DNA of 64,000 nucleotides from Sisyra terminalis (GCA_958496175.1 OY292279.1:10850001-10914000), one strand, 5' to 3'; positions 49,571 through 62,050 are shown, counted from the first letter of the stretch. Translations and numbers: made by a program. The notes: generated from the sequence alone by a model not told the origin.

Positions 49571-52500
49571 ATGAATATTGCTTCAACAATTTCATGTAGA
49601 TTAGTAACATTTGTACGAAAAAAACCGATACTATTCCACACCAATTTACTGTTAAAATCAATTTTTCCTCTGCAACTACCGTTAACATATTTCTGTACGA
49701 AAACTAATTGGGGTTCCAAGAAAAAACATCGCCAAATCAAATTGAATTTTCCATTAATAATGGCCGATCCCAAGATTGAAGAAATCCTCGCTCCATTCCG
49801 GGCCAGTGTTAAGGAACAAGTAGGACTCATTTTTTTTAAATTTAATAAAACTATTTCTTCATCATATTGTACGATTCTAGGCTGACATTGTCAGAGGATT
49901 GAAAGCCTCCGGGGCTGTGGATTTGGATGTGAAAAAAGCAGTTGCTGAACTGAAGAAACGTAAGAAAGTTTTGGAGGACAAGGAATTAAGTTTGGCTCCT
50001 GAAGCCGCTACTTTTGATCGTGCAAAAATGGAGGATTTGCTGAAACGTAGATTTTTCTTCGATCAATCATTTGCCATTTATGGAGGAATCACCGGCCAGT
50101 ATGATTTTGGACCTATGGGTTGTGCACTAAAAGCCAATATGTTACACGCTTGGCGGCAATTTTTCGTTCTGGAAGAACAAATGTTGGAGGTTGACTGCTC
50201 AATTTTGACTCCCGAACCAGTCTTGAAGTAAATATATAAATTTTAAAGGAATTCTTTAACAATTGTTTTGGTTTTAGTAGCTTTAAATGCAAATTTAACG
50301 GTGGATTAAGTATTTCAATTTTGTAGGGCTTCAGGACATGTAGATCGTTTCGCTGATTTAATGACGAAAGATCTAAAAACTGGCGAATGTTTTCGATTGG
50401 ATCATTTAATTAAGGCACATCTTGAAAAAATTTCTGCTGATAAAAAAACCACCGAAGATGTAAAAGCCGAATGCCAAGATATAGTGATTAAGGTAATTTA
50501 TTCTTTTCATTAAAATAAGGGACTCCATTGGTTGGTCGCTTCGTTTACCATCATAGCGCCCTTTTACTCCCTTCTCTCCGTAAATGAAGCTTTTACCAAA
50601 CTTTTTTATTTTATTGGGTAGGAATTAAACCCGTAGGGTTCCTAGCCTACCTTAGTCCGACTTTACAAAATAAAAAAAAAACATTTACATTCCTCTGATC
50701 ACCGCCACGAGGGAATAATTGTGGTAAAAACAAGACATAAAATTTTGAACTATGCAACCAGCTTGACCAAAATTTGTTAAAAGCATTAATGTGCCCTCTT
50801 TTTTGGGTCAACTTGTTTGGGTGTTCTTCCACCCTTTTTATATACCACGATGTAAAGTCCTTAATGACTTGAATGACATAATCGACGTTAAGGTTCCGTT
50901 GGATGATGTCATTCCTTGTATATCGACTAGCTCCTAGAAATGACCGAAGGATCATCTTCTGATCATTTCAATGTTTCTGGACTTTACCACGTTTCAAAGT
51001 TGGCCCCCATATACCCATGTTGGCCTGAACTCTACCTTAGATGGCAGATTTAGCGAAGATTTTTTGCCTTTTATCCTGGCGATCTTACGGTGTAGTATCT
51101 GAGCACTTGTTCTTGTTTATATGGGTTTTCCAGTTGATCCAGGGCGATCCAGGTGAAAGCCTAAATATCTGATAACTGGCATTATTATCTATTGAATCTC
51201 AATTAGTGCAAGAAATCGATTATGATTATATAATCGACATTTTCGCGCGAATCAAAGATAGAAAGAACAAGTTTATATCATAAGTGATAGTTGGAACAAA
51301 ACTGCGACTTTCTTAATCTTTTGAAAAAAAATGTATGTAAATTCAAAAGAAATTTTGTTAAAATTGATAAAAATTGATTTACTAGAAAATTAGATGTTTT
51401 ATCTTGGTAACCACCTTTATAGAACAAGGGCGGCATATCAAATGGGGCTTAAAGCGGCAATGGATCTGAATCCGCTGCTGAAAATAACAGGATATTTAAA
51501 AAAATTAAATGTATCACTTTTTTTATAGTTAGACGGAATGACCAAGGATCAAATGGCTGAGGTGATGAAGAAGTTTAACATGAAAAGTCCATTAACAGGA
51601 AATGATTTAACCGAACCGATTGAATTTAATTTGATGTTTGGTACTCAAATTGGACCGTCAGGATTGATTAAAGGGTATGATTTTTATTTTATTTTGGATT
51701 TGAAATTTAATATTTATATTGAATACTTGATTAGGTTCCTACGTCCAGAAACGGCACAAGGAATTTTCGTTAATTTCAAGCGATTGTTGGAGTTTAATCA
51801 AGGCAAACTTCCATTTGCAGCAGCTCAAATTGGTAGGTTGAATATTTTTTCGTCGAGGATTCGTTTTTGGTTTATAAAATGAGAAAAAAAGTAATTTACA
51901 AACACTAAGACTAAGTTCTTTATCTGTTATTTGTGTACTAAATAGTAATTATTTGTTGTGGTTACTATCATGAGTTATAACTTAATGACTACGTCTCGTT
52001 AATCTCGGTTACATTTCCAACATAGTTTCATAATGTTCAAGTGAGTAATTTTACCTTAACTTTTCCTTTTTAATATTTTAAGGTAATGCTTTCCGAAACG
52101 AAATTTCTCCTCGTTCCGGTTTGATTCGAGTTCGGGAGTTCACAATGGCCGAAATCGAGCATTTCTGTGATCCAAATGATAAACATCATGATAAATTTGA
52201 CGAAGTCAGAGATACAAATATCTTATTCTATTCGGCGTGTAATCAAATGGACGGAAAATCTGCCGAAATTCACACGATAGGCCATGCAGTCGATTCTGGC
52301 TTAGTTGCCAATCAAACTCTGGGTTATTTCATAGCTCGCATCCAACAATTCTTGCTTCGTATTGGAATCGATCCGAAAAAATTACGATTCCGCCAACATA
52401 TGGCCAACGAAATGGCCCATTATGCATGCGATTGTTGGGACGCGGAATGTCTCACGAGTTATGTAAGTTTTTTTTTCGTAAAAAAAGAAAATAATTTACT

Positions 52501-54520
52501 AGAAATTCGTTTGGTTATAGGGATGGGTTGAATGTGTCGGATGTGCTGATCGATCAGCGTACGATTTAACTCAACATACCAAAGCGACCGGAATTCGACT
52601 TTCGGCCGAAAAAACATTAAGCGCACCTCGTACGGTTCAAGTTACCGAAGCGCAACCTAATATGAGTTTGGTTGGAAAAGAATTTCGAAAAGATGCGAAA
52701 ATTATTAACAAAACTCTAGCGTCCCTTAGTCCGGAAGAATTGGATCAACTTGAGAAAGATATTTCACAATCTGGGTAAATATATTTTTAGTTTATCATTT
52801 CCAACGTGGTGCATAGGCCCCACTAGTGGGGCAAGGCAAAATTTTTGGGTATCATGGACAAGACGTGCACTCTTCAGCTGACTATACCAAAGATTTTGGG
52901 GTAATTCGACAATGAATTGTTTTTCATTCAAATATATGCAATTTCAGCATTTCGGTTATCTACTATGTTTAGAAACTTTACTTATTTAACTGTTTTTTAT
53001 TTATTTCTTTCATGGATGACTTATTCTTTGAAAGCTTCTTTAGATATCAAGTTAATAGCCTTTTAAGCTTCCTTCAGGTGAATAACCGTAAAATTTGAAT
53101 ATCACGAGGGGGGCATTAGGATTTTAGAAATGCTTAGGTGGGACATGGCCTAAAATCGGTTAGGAACCACTTAGTATCACATAGTATAACGTCCATTCAA
53201 ACTTACAACATACTTCCGGATTTACTAGTACAGTATAATCTCACTAATCCGGCACTTCGATAGATCGGCACATCTAATAATTCGACACCCTCCGCCCACG
53301 CATTCCTCGCCCCTCTATACTTTTGCGCTCTATGAAATGCTTTATTTTGGTAAAAAATATTCAGAGGACTAGGATCAAATAATAATCAGTTTTTACCAAC
53401 TGTACCGTATAAAAATGAATGGACAATGATTGTTTTTAACAAAGTTAAAGCGATTATTTACGGTATGAAAGAACTCATTGTAATAATTGTTTATAATTTT
53501 TGATATTAATAAAAATTGGCTATGGTATTTCAGAACGCCTGAGGAAGGCTCAATAACCGGGCCGAAACGTCGCGTATGTAATAAATAGTTTTAATTGATT
53601 ATTATTTGATCCTAGTCCTCTGAATATTTTTTACCAATTTATCATCATTGAGGATCTGAAACTTTACAACAATGCTTTATTTTATTCATTACTTATGACT
53701 TCTTCATTATAATCCAGTAATCCGAACATTCAAATAAACCGGCACCTTCCGGTTTTTAATAGTGCCGGATTAGTGAGATTATACTGTATTATGTTAATTT
53801 TAATATATACTTTCAATTTTAGGGAACATTTGCTGAAAGTGGAAAACCAAGAGTTCAAATTGAAGAAAGAACACGTCTCAGTGAAACGTTACGAAAAAAT
53901 TGAACATGTCGAAGAAATCACCCCAAGCGTAATCGAACCCTCATTTGGAATTGGCCGAATTATGTATGCATTATTTGAACACAACTTTAAAATGAGAGAT
54001 GGGGATGAACAACGAACGTATCTTTCCTTGCCAGCCGTTATTGCTCCCCTTAAATGTAGTGTATTACCCCTATCGGGCAATTCCGAGTTTTTACCGTTCG
54101 TCAAGAAGTTATGTAAGTAATAAACGATTGAATTTCTAAGACTTAGGTTTATATGAATATTATTTCAGCTGCGGAATTACGGAAAGTAGATGTATCACAT
54201 AAAGTGGATGATAGTAGTGGATCAATCGGACGACGTTATGCCCGTACAGATGAAATTGCCATTCCTTATGGAATAACAATCGATTTTGATACTGTTACTA
54301 CCAATTCCGTGACTTTGCGAGAACGGGACTCAATGCGTCAAGTTCGAATTCCGGTAAATTTTAGAATCATATTTTTTTCAAGTGATTTTACTTATTAAAT
54401 TATTATTTGTAGTTGGACAAGATAGCAAGTGTTGTTCAAGAACTATCATCTGGAAAAATTTCATGGTCGGATGTTGAATCCACATATCCAAAATTCGAGC
54501 AACAAGGCGGCGATCAATAG
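49571..54520 (+). CDS. GlyRS: Glycyl-tRNA synthetase (class II, alpha2 type)
   Basis: Charges tRNA-Gly. Ten exons: 49571-49819, 49881-50227, 50327-50492, 51529-51674, 51735-51832, 52083-52462, 52521-52774, 53823-54112, 54169-54353, 54413-54520. All are GT-AG with consistent phase, giving 740 aa. The basic, acid-poor first 60 residues look like a mitochondrial presequence. A second ATG at 49760 (residue 64, [10 protein letters not shown]) has A at -3 and G at +4, against T at -3 for the first. A WHEP domain follows, then motif 2 ([10 protein letters not shown], residue 339), motif 3 (GIGRIMY, about 589) and the anticodon-binding domain ([19 protein letters not shown]). One gene probably makes both cytosolic and mitochondrial enzyme. 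Introns 3 and 7 are filled with transposon remains. Confidence 0.97.
50640..51195 (-). mobile_element. Decayed Jockey-like LINE fragment
   Basis: The minus strand carries, across several frames, [14 protein letters not shown] and a segment [20 protein letters not shown], collinear with the ORF2 C-terminus in the intact insertion at 40740-41461. Stops and frameshifts show it is older. It lies in glycyl-tRNA synthetase intron 3. Confidence 0.75.
52790..53172. mobile_element. hAT-type MITE in GlyRS intron 7
   Basis: The right end inverted reads AAGTGGTTCCTAACCGATTT, a hAT-like terminus. The left end CATTTCCAACGTGGTGCATA is a weaker match. GC-rich GGCCCCACTAGTGGGGC near the left end and CACGAGGGGGGCATTAGG near the right break the background. 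The target duplication is uncertain. Confidence 0.5.
53349..53670. mobile_element. Nested insertion with 39-bp inverted repeats
   Basis: Inserted in the pogo-type MITE with a 13-bp target duplication (AATGCTTTATTTT at 53336-53348 and 53671-53683). A perfect 39-bp inverted repeat occupies 53349-53387 and 53597-53635, followed by a 35-bp unpaired tail. Between the arms is a hammerhead-like module at 53539-53576. The long duplication suggests a retroelement. Such modules are known in Penelope-like elements, but no coding sequence is present, so assignment is inference. Confidence 0.75.
53539..53576 (+). ncRNA. Hammerhead-ribozyme-like motif, probably degenerate
   Basis: CTGAGGA (53539-53545) fits the CUGANGA core. 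A 5-bp stem II follows (GGCTC paired with GGGCC), then GAAA (53564-53567) and a 3-bp stem III (ACG-TCG-CGT) ending at a permissible cleavage base A53576. One extra A precedes stem II and stem I does not pair well, so cleavage activity is doubtful. Confidence 0.45.
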
Positions 54521-54617
54521 AAATGAATACTAAATACAAAAATTGCATTTCCGTGGCGCTTTTTCTTTAATTATTTATTTAATAATGATTTTATTTCTAC
54601 ATTCACTTAATATTTTC

Positions 54618-54623
54618 AATAAA
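54618..54623 (+). terminator. Polyadenylation signal of GlyRS
   Basis: AATAAA about 100 bp after the TAG stop. Confidence 0.55.
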
Positions 54624-55135
54624 AATAACGGTGTGGTCACAGTGTGACATTAAGCTGCCGTTCATTCAACTAATTCTACAATTTTCTCAACAAATGACAG
54701 GATTATTAATTGAAATACACACAATTTTAAGTAATATATTCGTACAATTTACTGACAAACTGTTTTATATATATTTACAATTCGTCTATTTAAAAAAAAA
54801 AGAGATGAGAACATTTCATTACAAAAGAGCCATTACATATTATGATTATATAATAATTTACAATAATCCCATCATTAAGTGATCGAACTGAGAACGATGG
54901 ACAATTTTTAAATTGATGAAAAAGCGTCTCAATGATGATGATGTTTTTGTTTTTTTGGTTTTGTTTTACAAAATTAAACTAAACTTATTAAAAATTTTGT
55001 TGGTAAAAAATGAGCCAATAAGTTCGTCATTGAAATGTTTTTTTGTTTTATATATATAATATATGAATAGGTTTTTTTTTGTTAATATTAAAAGGAATTG
55101 AAGAGTTTGTGAGAAGATCGTCGATGGTGTGAAGT

Positions 55136-58100
55136 TTAATCTAAATCGGGTAACTCTTCATCGTCGGAATCATTTTCATTGGCGTCTAAATCAAAAGATG
55201 GTTTTGCGTCGGCGTCGGATCCTGGAAAACCTAAATCAAATTAAGGGTGAATACCAGATTGAAAAAAAATAAAATTAATCGTTACCTCCGCTTAAGCCTC
55301 CCATTGATCGCATCATTTCTTCTAAGTTTCCGTCTCCCATTCCACCACCCATGGAAACTGTAATTTTTAAGAAAAAATATTATAATTAAATTATGAAACA
55401 CTGAAAAGGATATGGAAAGATAGACATAATGGAATGGAATTATGATCCTACATTGATTTGATTTAAAGCTCTACGTAATAGTTGAGGTGATAAAAAAGAA
55501 ATATTGCATATATGTCGTTTAGGTTCAATTTCTCAAGTGGTTCATAAATTTAATATGACATTTTTAGGGGGAAGGTCATAACTTGTTTATATATTGTAAC
55601 GGTTAATGGTCAGTAATATATGGGTGATTCTCATTAAATTCCGAAATTAGGTGGAAAAAATAGTATAAATTTTTGTGTAAGTAGATTTTACCAATATGAT
55701 AGTCTTCAGAATAAACTTAGTTAGACAAACTATAAGGATGATTTACAATTTTGAAAGTAAGGGAATAGTTTTTACAGACCCTACCGTCAATGAATTGGGT
55801 CTGTTATTATTTGATAGATCGTAAACAGTTTGAACCCTAATAGTATTAGTGTTACGTTAATATAATACTTCTCTGTAAAGTGTTATGTGTTGTCTTACAC
55901 CGTATAAATGAACTACTTCTATCTCTGCATTGTACTTACAACAATAATTATCACTAAAGACAATATAAATGATGTTCTCATCTTTAAATAGGAAAAACGG
56001 TGAATTTAAGGATTTAAAAGCCATTACGTCATACATTGTCATTCCCTCGTTTTAATTTGAAATGAGGGAATGACAAAATTAAGTATAACTTAAAAGATTT
56101 GGATACATAAGCTTTTGTTAGGGGACATCCATTAATTACGTAAGACAATTTTAACTATTCTTCGATCCGCCTCCCCCTTTGGTAAAATTTCGTGAGGTTT
56201 TGCTCGACCCCCCTGTAATATCACGTGAGGTTTTTTTAAAATGCATACTTGCAATGTAAATGAGTTAATCTATGATTCTATTACATTAGATTCATTTAAA
56301 AGAACTATTTTAAAAATTACGTGATATTTTCCGAGACCATCCTCTCCCCCACGTGAGATTTTGCTCGATCCCCCCCCAAGTTTTACATAATTAATGGATG
56401 GCCCCTGAAAGTGCCAAAAATATAAGTAACGTTAATGGACCCCCCCACTTCTTTCCTTTCTTTAAACTCGGTGTTCTTTTGTGGCCTGCAAACTGCATGT
56501 AATCGTCACAATTTTAGCCCTACTTCGATGTCAACTTAGATAGAAGAGAATATATTTTGTACAAATATACCGTGGAAGGGGTACGTTCCTTCGGCAAATT
56601 GAGGGGAAATGACGATTTAAATTTAACATGGGGCTTATGGACCACGATCACTCTAGTCATACAATCTCTGGTTTTTAATCGATTAGTCAAATTACCAAAC
56701 AATTTTTGGCCTAGAAGTTCGAAAATATGCTAATCCCAAAAGTTTTTCAGGGGGTTCTCACTATTTATTATTCTATACAGATATTCATATGGTTCAAAAA
56801 TTATAACCAACACCATTAGTCCAAGTAATGTTCTTTACAAGGAAAAAAATTACCATCATAGGTCGCTTAAATTTTAGTAAAAACTATAAGGACAAAAATT
56901 TCGATATTCATGAGAATTACCCACATGTTATTTACTTTTTCCACCAGAATACAAGTATTCATAAGGCAAGACTACAATTCTTCTGACGCCACGATTTAAC
57001 GACGGATTCTTAAAGATCTCGATGAAATAAAACGAAAATGAAGAATAACATTTTTTAATATCTCGCTTAATTTACGAAATATTGATACTCAAAAATTGAA
57101 AAAAAAAAAACTTTTTTTCGATGGATTTCTCAGGATTTTCATGGAAAAAAGAAGATAAATGCTAACAACCGTAGCTCTACCATATTTTTTTGTGCTAGAA
57201 AACTATAAACAAGAGGTCCAGGGGCGAAGCCCCGGTGACGGTTGAAGGGCGTCGCCCATATCTGACAATATTGCATTTTTGATTTTGTTTTTAGTTTAAT
57301 TCGCGAGTAAGTCAGGCAATGAAAAAATATTTCGTCGAGAACTATAAGAATACGTCATTAAATCGCAAGGTTTGTAAATTACACAGGTTGATTCATTAGA
57401 AAAAAAAAATGACGTCATACGAGGAATTTTGAAATTGAATCAGTCTGAAGATATGTACGAATTTCTTCTGGATACGTCATGTATCCATCACGTAGCCACC
57501 TGTGCATTTTATAAACCTTGATTAAATCGTGGTGCCGAAATAATCCTAGTATTACCATTCTTAAGTGTAAAGCAATATTGGTGCTAACTTCGACATACAC
57601 TTGATTATTAAGTCTAAGTTGTTGATTTGGTTTTCTTTTATCTATTCTTTAAAATACCTTCATCACCACTTTCGTCTTCGTCTTGCCATTTATTGAAATC
57701 ACACTTAAGCCAATGATGTTTTTTGCCGTCTGATGTCAGTGATGGCCAGTAGCGTTCATTTTTTGCTGCTTTGGCTAATATAATTTCGATACAACGACCA
57801 CGATTGAACGATTTACTCTGTTCGGGATCGATTTCTTTATATAGAGGAATTTTGACTTCGTGTAGTTTTTGAGCGACACCGCCAACACCACGGAAAAATA
57901 ACGAATCTTTTTCAATCCTAAAATGATATTAATTAAATAAATAAAAAAAAAAAAACCGTTACATTTAACTACTCTTACTTTACATCCGGATCTTTACAAT
58001 CTTCTAAATTTATTGTTACCAGTACTATAGCGTTCCGTTGAGCCCACATTACAGAAGGCGGTATTGCTCTGCAATTGAAGAAAAATAAAATTAGGTTATG

Positions 58101-58450
58101 TTCATAATGGAAATCGTAAGTGAATTTCTCTGATTTTACAAACGAAAATTGAGTGATAATGTGAAAAATGTAGTTACGTCATTGTAATAATTTTCCTGGT
58201 TGGATTTTTTCTTGGATTTTATAAGTTATTACAGTGAAAAGAATATTCTGGAAGAATCGATAAAGCGATGTTTAGCCAATATGGCCGATGCTAATCCATT
58301 AACACGAGGAATTGTAATGAGAAAAAAAAAACCGAATGAAAAACATACATTTTCTCGTCGGCAATTGATTAAAATCGTTCGATGATAAATTGATTCGTTA
58401 ATTCAATCATTAATTAATAATAATTTTACTTACATTTGTGTAGAACTCAT
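55136..58450 (-). CDS. p23: Hsp90 co-chaperone p23 / prostaglandin E synthase 3
   Basis: An Hsp90 co-chaperone that stabilises the ATP-bound client-loaded state. Minus-strand exons are 58450-58434, 58068-57979, 57917-57658, 55357-55286 and 55230-55136, with consistent GT-AG phases, giving 177 aa. The CS domain is complete: PPSVMWAQRNAIVLVTINLE, FFRGVGG, and KHHWLKCDFNKWQDEDE, where the family usually has W-x-x-DFxxWxDW. The C-terminus is the typical disordered Gly/Met and Asp/Glu-rich tail ending DDEELPDLD. A MITE and a hairpin lie in its 2.3-kb third intron. It is convergent with glycyl-tRNA synthetase. Confidence 0.94.
56038..56074. repeat. Short palindrome in p23 intron
   Basis: GTCATTCCCTCGTTT and its near-perfect complement AAATGAGGGAATGAC are separated by 7 nt, forming a strong hairpin. 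Confidence 0.7.
56120..56406. mobile_element. MITE in p23 intron 3
   Basis: Terminal inverted repeats are AGGGGACATCCATTAATTAC at the left and, inverted, AGGGGCCATCCATTAATTAT at the right. The interior has C-rich segments near both ends. No target duplication is clear. It is non-coding. Confidence 0.78.
57366..57520 (-). mobile_element. MITE, 9-bp target duplication (copy B)
   Basis: CAAGGTTTGTAAATTACACA and the inverted CAAGGTTTATAAAATGCACA form the ends. A perfect 9-bp duplication, ATTAAATCG, is at 57357-57365 and 57521-57529. It is the inverted relative of 101-265 and lies in p23 intron 3. Confidence 0.92.
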
Positions 58451-59550
58451 TTTTATAAATTAATTTAACTTTGACTTCTCACTGAGCAAAGAACAAAACC
58501 CGTGTAAATGGTCTGAAGATAACTGCCAGTCAGGCCAATTAGTTTGACATTAAATATCCCCAATGTGACGTTTTATTCGGCAAATATTCAAATATTAATT
58601 TAGTCGAAATTCGATCATTTGAATTGATTATAATTTCAAATTCGAACTCGAGAATAATTTCGATTCGTTGAAAATTATGTAAGCCACTTTTACGGGGCCA
58701 ATTTTCAAACGCACCAATGGAATTTGTGCATTTTATTTCTCGGCCAATAGCAATCAAGTTTCAATTGGGTTAAACTACGAAAGAGTGGTGTAATGGAGAA
58801 GGTGTGAGTTGGTTTTTATTATTTGTTTTCGATATTAGTTTTCATTCACCTGTTGTTCCGTTAAGAGGCCTTTTGTCCATTTGATGCCATTGACGCATTT
58901 TGAAGTTTCGGATTTTTGTTTATTTTTTATTGGAAACTTTAAAAAAAACTTTTGTGTATAGTTACACTGACGTGCACCATTGTTGCACGGTTCGAACAAG
59001 CACGATCGGTTTTTGTTTTGGTGAATTTTCCGGGTTTAAGTAATGTGTGTTTTATGAATTTTCCATGGAAAAAGTTGTTTTTAATTGAATTACATTGATA
59101 TATTTTTTGTGTTAAATGAAAATTCAACGGTTTCCTCATGTCGATTATGTCAGTATTTAAGGATAACTCTTGGGTAAGTGCGATTGTTATCTTAATGCAA
59201 ATTGAATTAATAGAACATAGAAAAATTTTCTTGACATACATTTAGTAATGTAAAAGCGTAAATTAGCATAGATTTATCAAAATGCGATAACATTCATTCA
59301 TTATCATGTAAAACATACGTAGTCCCTCATGCTTGTTGATGGTATACATTTTCAACAATGTAAATTTCCAAACATAAATCTACTGGAAAATCAAATTAGT
59401 AGTCTTCGCGAGCAGTACGAATGAAAACCGTGACGATGGTACATAGCTAAGACGATGCAAATTTGTTGATTTAATCGATTTAATAAATAATTCATGAAAA
59501 AGAAAGAATTTCCAATGGATCTGTATCACAGAGATATCAGAAGCTATTTG
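58451..59550. other. Region upstream of p23, no gene seen
   Basis: The p23 promoter should lie here. A+T-rich sequence with short ORFs and no recognisable product. Confidence 0.5.
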
Positions 59551-59733
59551 AAATTCGTTCGTGGACGTTTTAAATGTGCGATTAACTATAATATTTCGAG
59601 AGAAAGTTGTTGGTAATAATGATGATAACATTATAGAACTGCTATTAAAAGTAATTACTCGAACGGCTATGATGGGAGCTGAAGAAAAACAGTTACGGTC
59701 AGAAGCCAGGGCTGGAGAAAAGCGGAAGAGGTG
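59551..59733 (+). other. Exon-like ORF ending at a splice donor
   Basis: An open plus frame of about 60 codons ends with ATGATGGGAGCTGAAGAAAA and a Glu/Arg/Lys-rich segment EEKQLRSEARAGEKRKR, directly followed by AG|GTGAGG, a strong donor, then TGA. The codon pattern contrasts with the A+T-rich flank. It could be the first exon of a gene running past the window or a pseudoexon. Family not recognised. Confidence 0.25.
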
Positions 59734-59739
59734 AGGTGT

Positions 59740-61080
59740 CTGGATTATGGCCGGTGTAGGGCCTCATCCTTAAAATCAACACTTAGTAATCAGAATGGTC
59801 ACTAGGATTTTATAGGAAAATATGTTTTTTTTTTAAACAAAAAGTGGTGCAAAATCAAATATTAGTCCTTTTCCTCCCAGAAAATGATTTATCTAGTAAC
59901 TTTCCATGAAAAATTCACAGCTCAACACTAACCAAACTGACAAACAGCAAAAATTAAAAAAACGACAGTTGAAACTAATGACATGATAATTCAAATTTGA
60001 GACTATAGTTATTATATTTGTATTCCACTAACATGGATATACTTATTTACAGCTTTATATTCTATACAATTATTCGTAAGGGAAACCAATAATACCAATA
60101 TTTTTCACTTAAACAATTTAATTAGGGAGCCAGAGGGGAAAGAAATGGTTAAAGAACACCAAAGAGAAATTAATTAGTTACGTCAATTCTCTTTTTCCGA
60201 TCCAAGAAATCCGTTAGTAACACTAATGTGAAAAAGTCGATCTACTTTTTTATGGCTTACACTACTATGCAAGTGTAGGTATATATTTAAAAGTACACTG
60301 TGTATAGATTTCTCATCGAAATGAAGATGAATTTAAAATTATCATTTTCTTTAAATTTCCATATAATTTAAATGTATATGAGGAGTTTTTTTTTTCTTCA
60401 AATAGTAAAGAAATTCACTCTCTTGTGAAAAAGAAATGGTCTCTAGAGAAAGTATACCAATTGTTATAAATTTTCAAGGTTCACATTCCTCGTTTTATAA
60501 TGTAATGATGAAAAAAAAATGAATTAAAATTGAAAATTGAAAAGTTCCTCTCATTTTCAGTTCTATCATGTATTCTGAAATATTATAAATAAACCGATTG
60601 TTGATGTTCAAATTTATCGATATTTTATAATGATTGTTAGCTTAAATTTTCCGGTTTTCCACTGTAAAACCATAGAAAGGATTCTCAGATTCTCAGTAAA
60701 TCGTTTGAGATATCCATGCTATAAGTGAGATATCCTTAAAAAATCCTTATTTTGGAAGTTATGTCCTTAAATTTTTTAAAAAAGTATCTATATCTATTAC
60801 GGAATTAATTACTTTAATTCTCAATTTTTTGTGTAATCTGTACATGATTCTTGTAAAAATCCAAAAAAAAGCGTTAATATTCATTTTATTCTCCAATTTA
60901 TCACCTAAAAGGTAATGAAAGGGTAGATACCCTTGTCCGTCAAGAATTCAGGATACTATTCATAGGCCTACAGTCTATACTTTTATACTTTTATAATTAG
61001 TAAGTCCAAATTTCAGTCTAATTGGTTTACTCATTGTTAAGAAAAAATATTTCCGGATTTATATTTTTTTTTTTTAATTA
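59740..61080. other. Intergenic, no gene seen
   Basis: A+T-rich DNA with no supportable feature. Confidence 0.6.
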
Positions 61081-61084
61081 TTCG

Positions 61085-62050
61085 CAAATAAAAAGATATT
61101 GAAAGCCAAACTTGGAGTATAAACGTAAATTTTTAGAACCAACGTATTCTGAAACAATATAATACCCTTTTCTATAGGACCAATTTTCTATCGTTATCGT
61201 CCCATGGTTTTTTCTACAATTTTGGCTTTAGTAATCATTTTTTAACTATTGGAAAATTATTTATACAATATATGAAATATTTTATAGTCTAACTCATGTA
61301 ATATAATTTACAAAAGTAAACTGTAAATGTATTATTGACGTATTTCGATTGCTAAGCAATCTTTCTCAGTGGTCATCAAGTTACCTTAGTGATTCATCAC
61401 ATAGCAGTAACAGAGCGATCCAATACTACGAGGAAGATTCCTTTGCAATCGAAATACGTCTGGGAAATACGTCAATAATACATTTGTTTGAACTTTTGTT
61501 CAAATTTTTGTTTATACTTTACTTTTGTAAATTATAGTACTGAAATAATACCACAAATAAAAAGACATTGAAAACTAAAACCTGGAGTATAAACGTATGT
61601 TTTCAGAACCAACGTACTCTCTAACAATGGCGTAAACCCTTTTCTGGGGTCGATTTCTTATTGTTATCGTCCTATGGTTTTTTTCTACAATTTTGGCTTT
61701 AACTATTGGGAAAATTGTTTAGACAATATAAGAAATATATTGTGATCTTATTTGTGTAATATAACTTACAGAAGTAAATTTTAAACATAAATTTGATGAA
61801 AAGATCAAATAAATGTATTATTGACGTATTTCGATTGCCAAGCAATCTTTTTCAGTGGTCATCAAGTTACCTTAGTGACTTTTCACATAACAGTTACGGA
61901 AGGATCCAATACTCCTTGATAACCACTTAAGAAGATTGTTTGGCAATCGAAATACGTCTGGGCAATACGTCAATAACACATTTCTTTGAACTTTTGTTTC
62001 TACTTTACTTTAGTAAATTACATTACATAAATAAGATCACAAAATATTTC
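61085..62050 (+). repeat. Tandem duplication of a palindromic repeat, about 475-bp unit
   Basis: Unit 1 (61085-61555) and unit 2 (61556-62050) share AATAAAAAGAYATTGAAA starts, GAGTATAAACGTA, TTATCGTCC(T/C)ATGGTTTTTT and a palindrome. In the palindrome TATTATTGACGTATTTCGAT and GCAATCGAAATACGTC face each other across about 110 nt. Parts match the 31766-32598 duplication. Confidence 0.85.

Larger units (their letters stand above)
53231..53786. mobile_element. pogo/Tigger-type MITE (copy 2), interrupted
   Basis: Ends CAGTATAATCTCACTAATCC and GGATTAGTGAGATTATACTG are flanked by TA. The sequence is collinear with 26758-26974 except for a 322-bp insertion at 53349-53670 that duplicates AATGCTTTATTTT. 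It lies in glycyl-tRNA synthetase intron 7. Confidence 0.9.

Noticed and set aside
57221..57260. GC-rich repeats (GGGGCGAAGCCCC and GGGCGTCGCCC) as a bacterial terminator or transfer
   Set aside because: They are short hairpins in a eukaryotic intron with no bacterial coding sequence nearby. More likely part of an unrecognised repeat.
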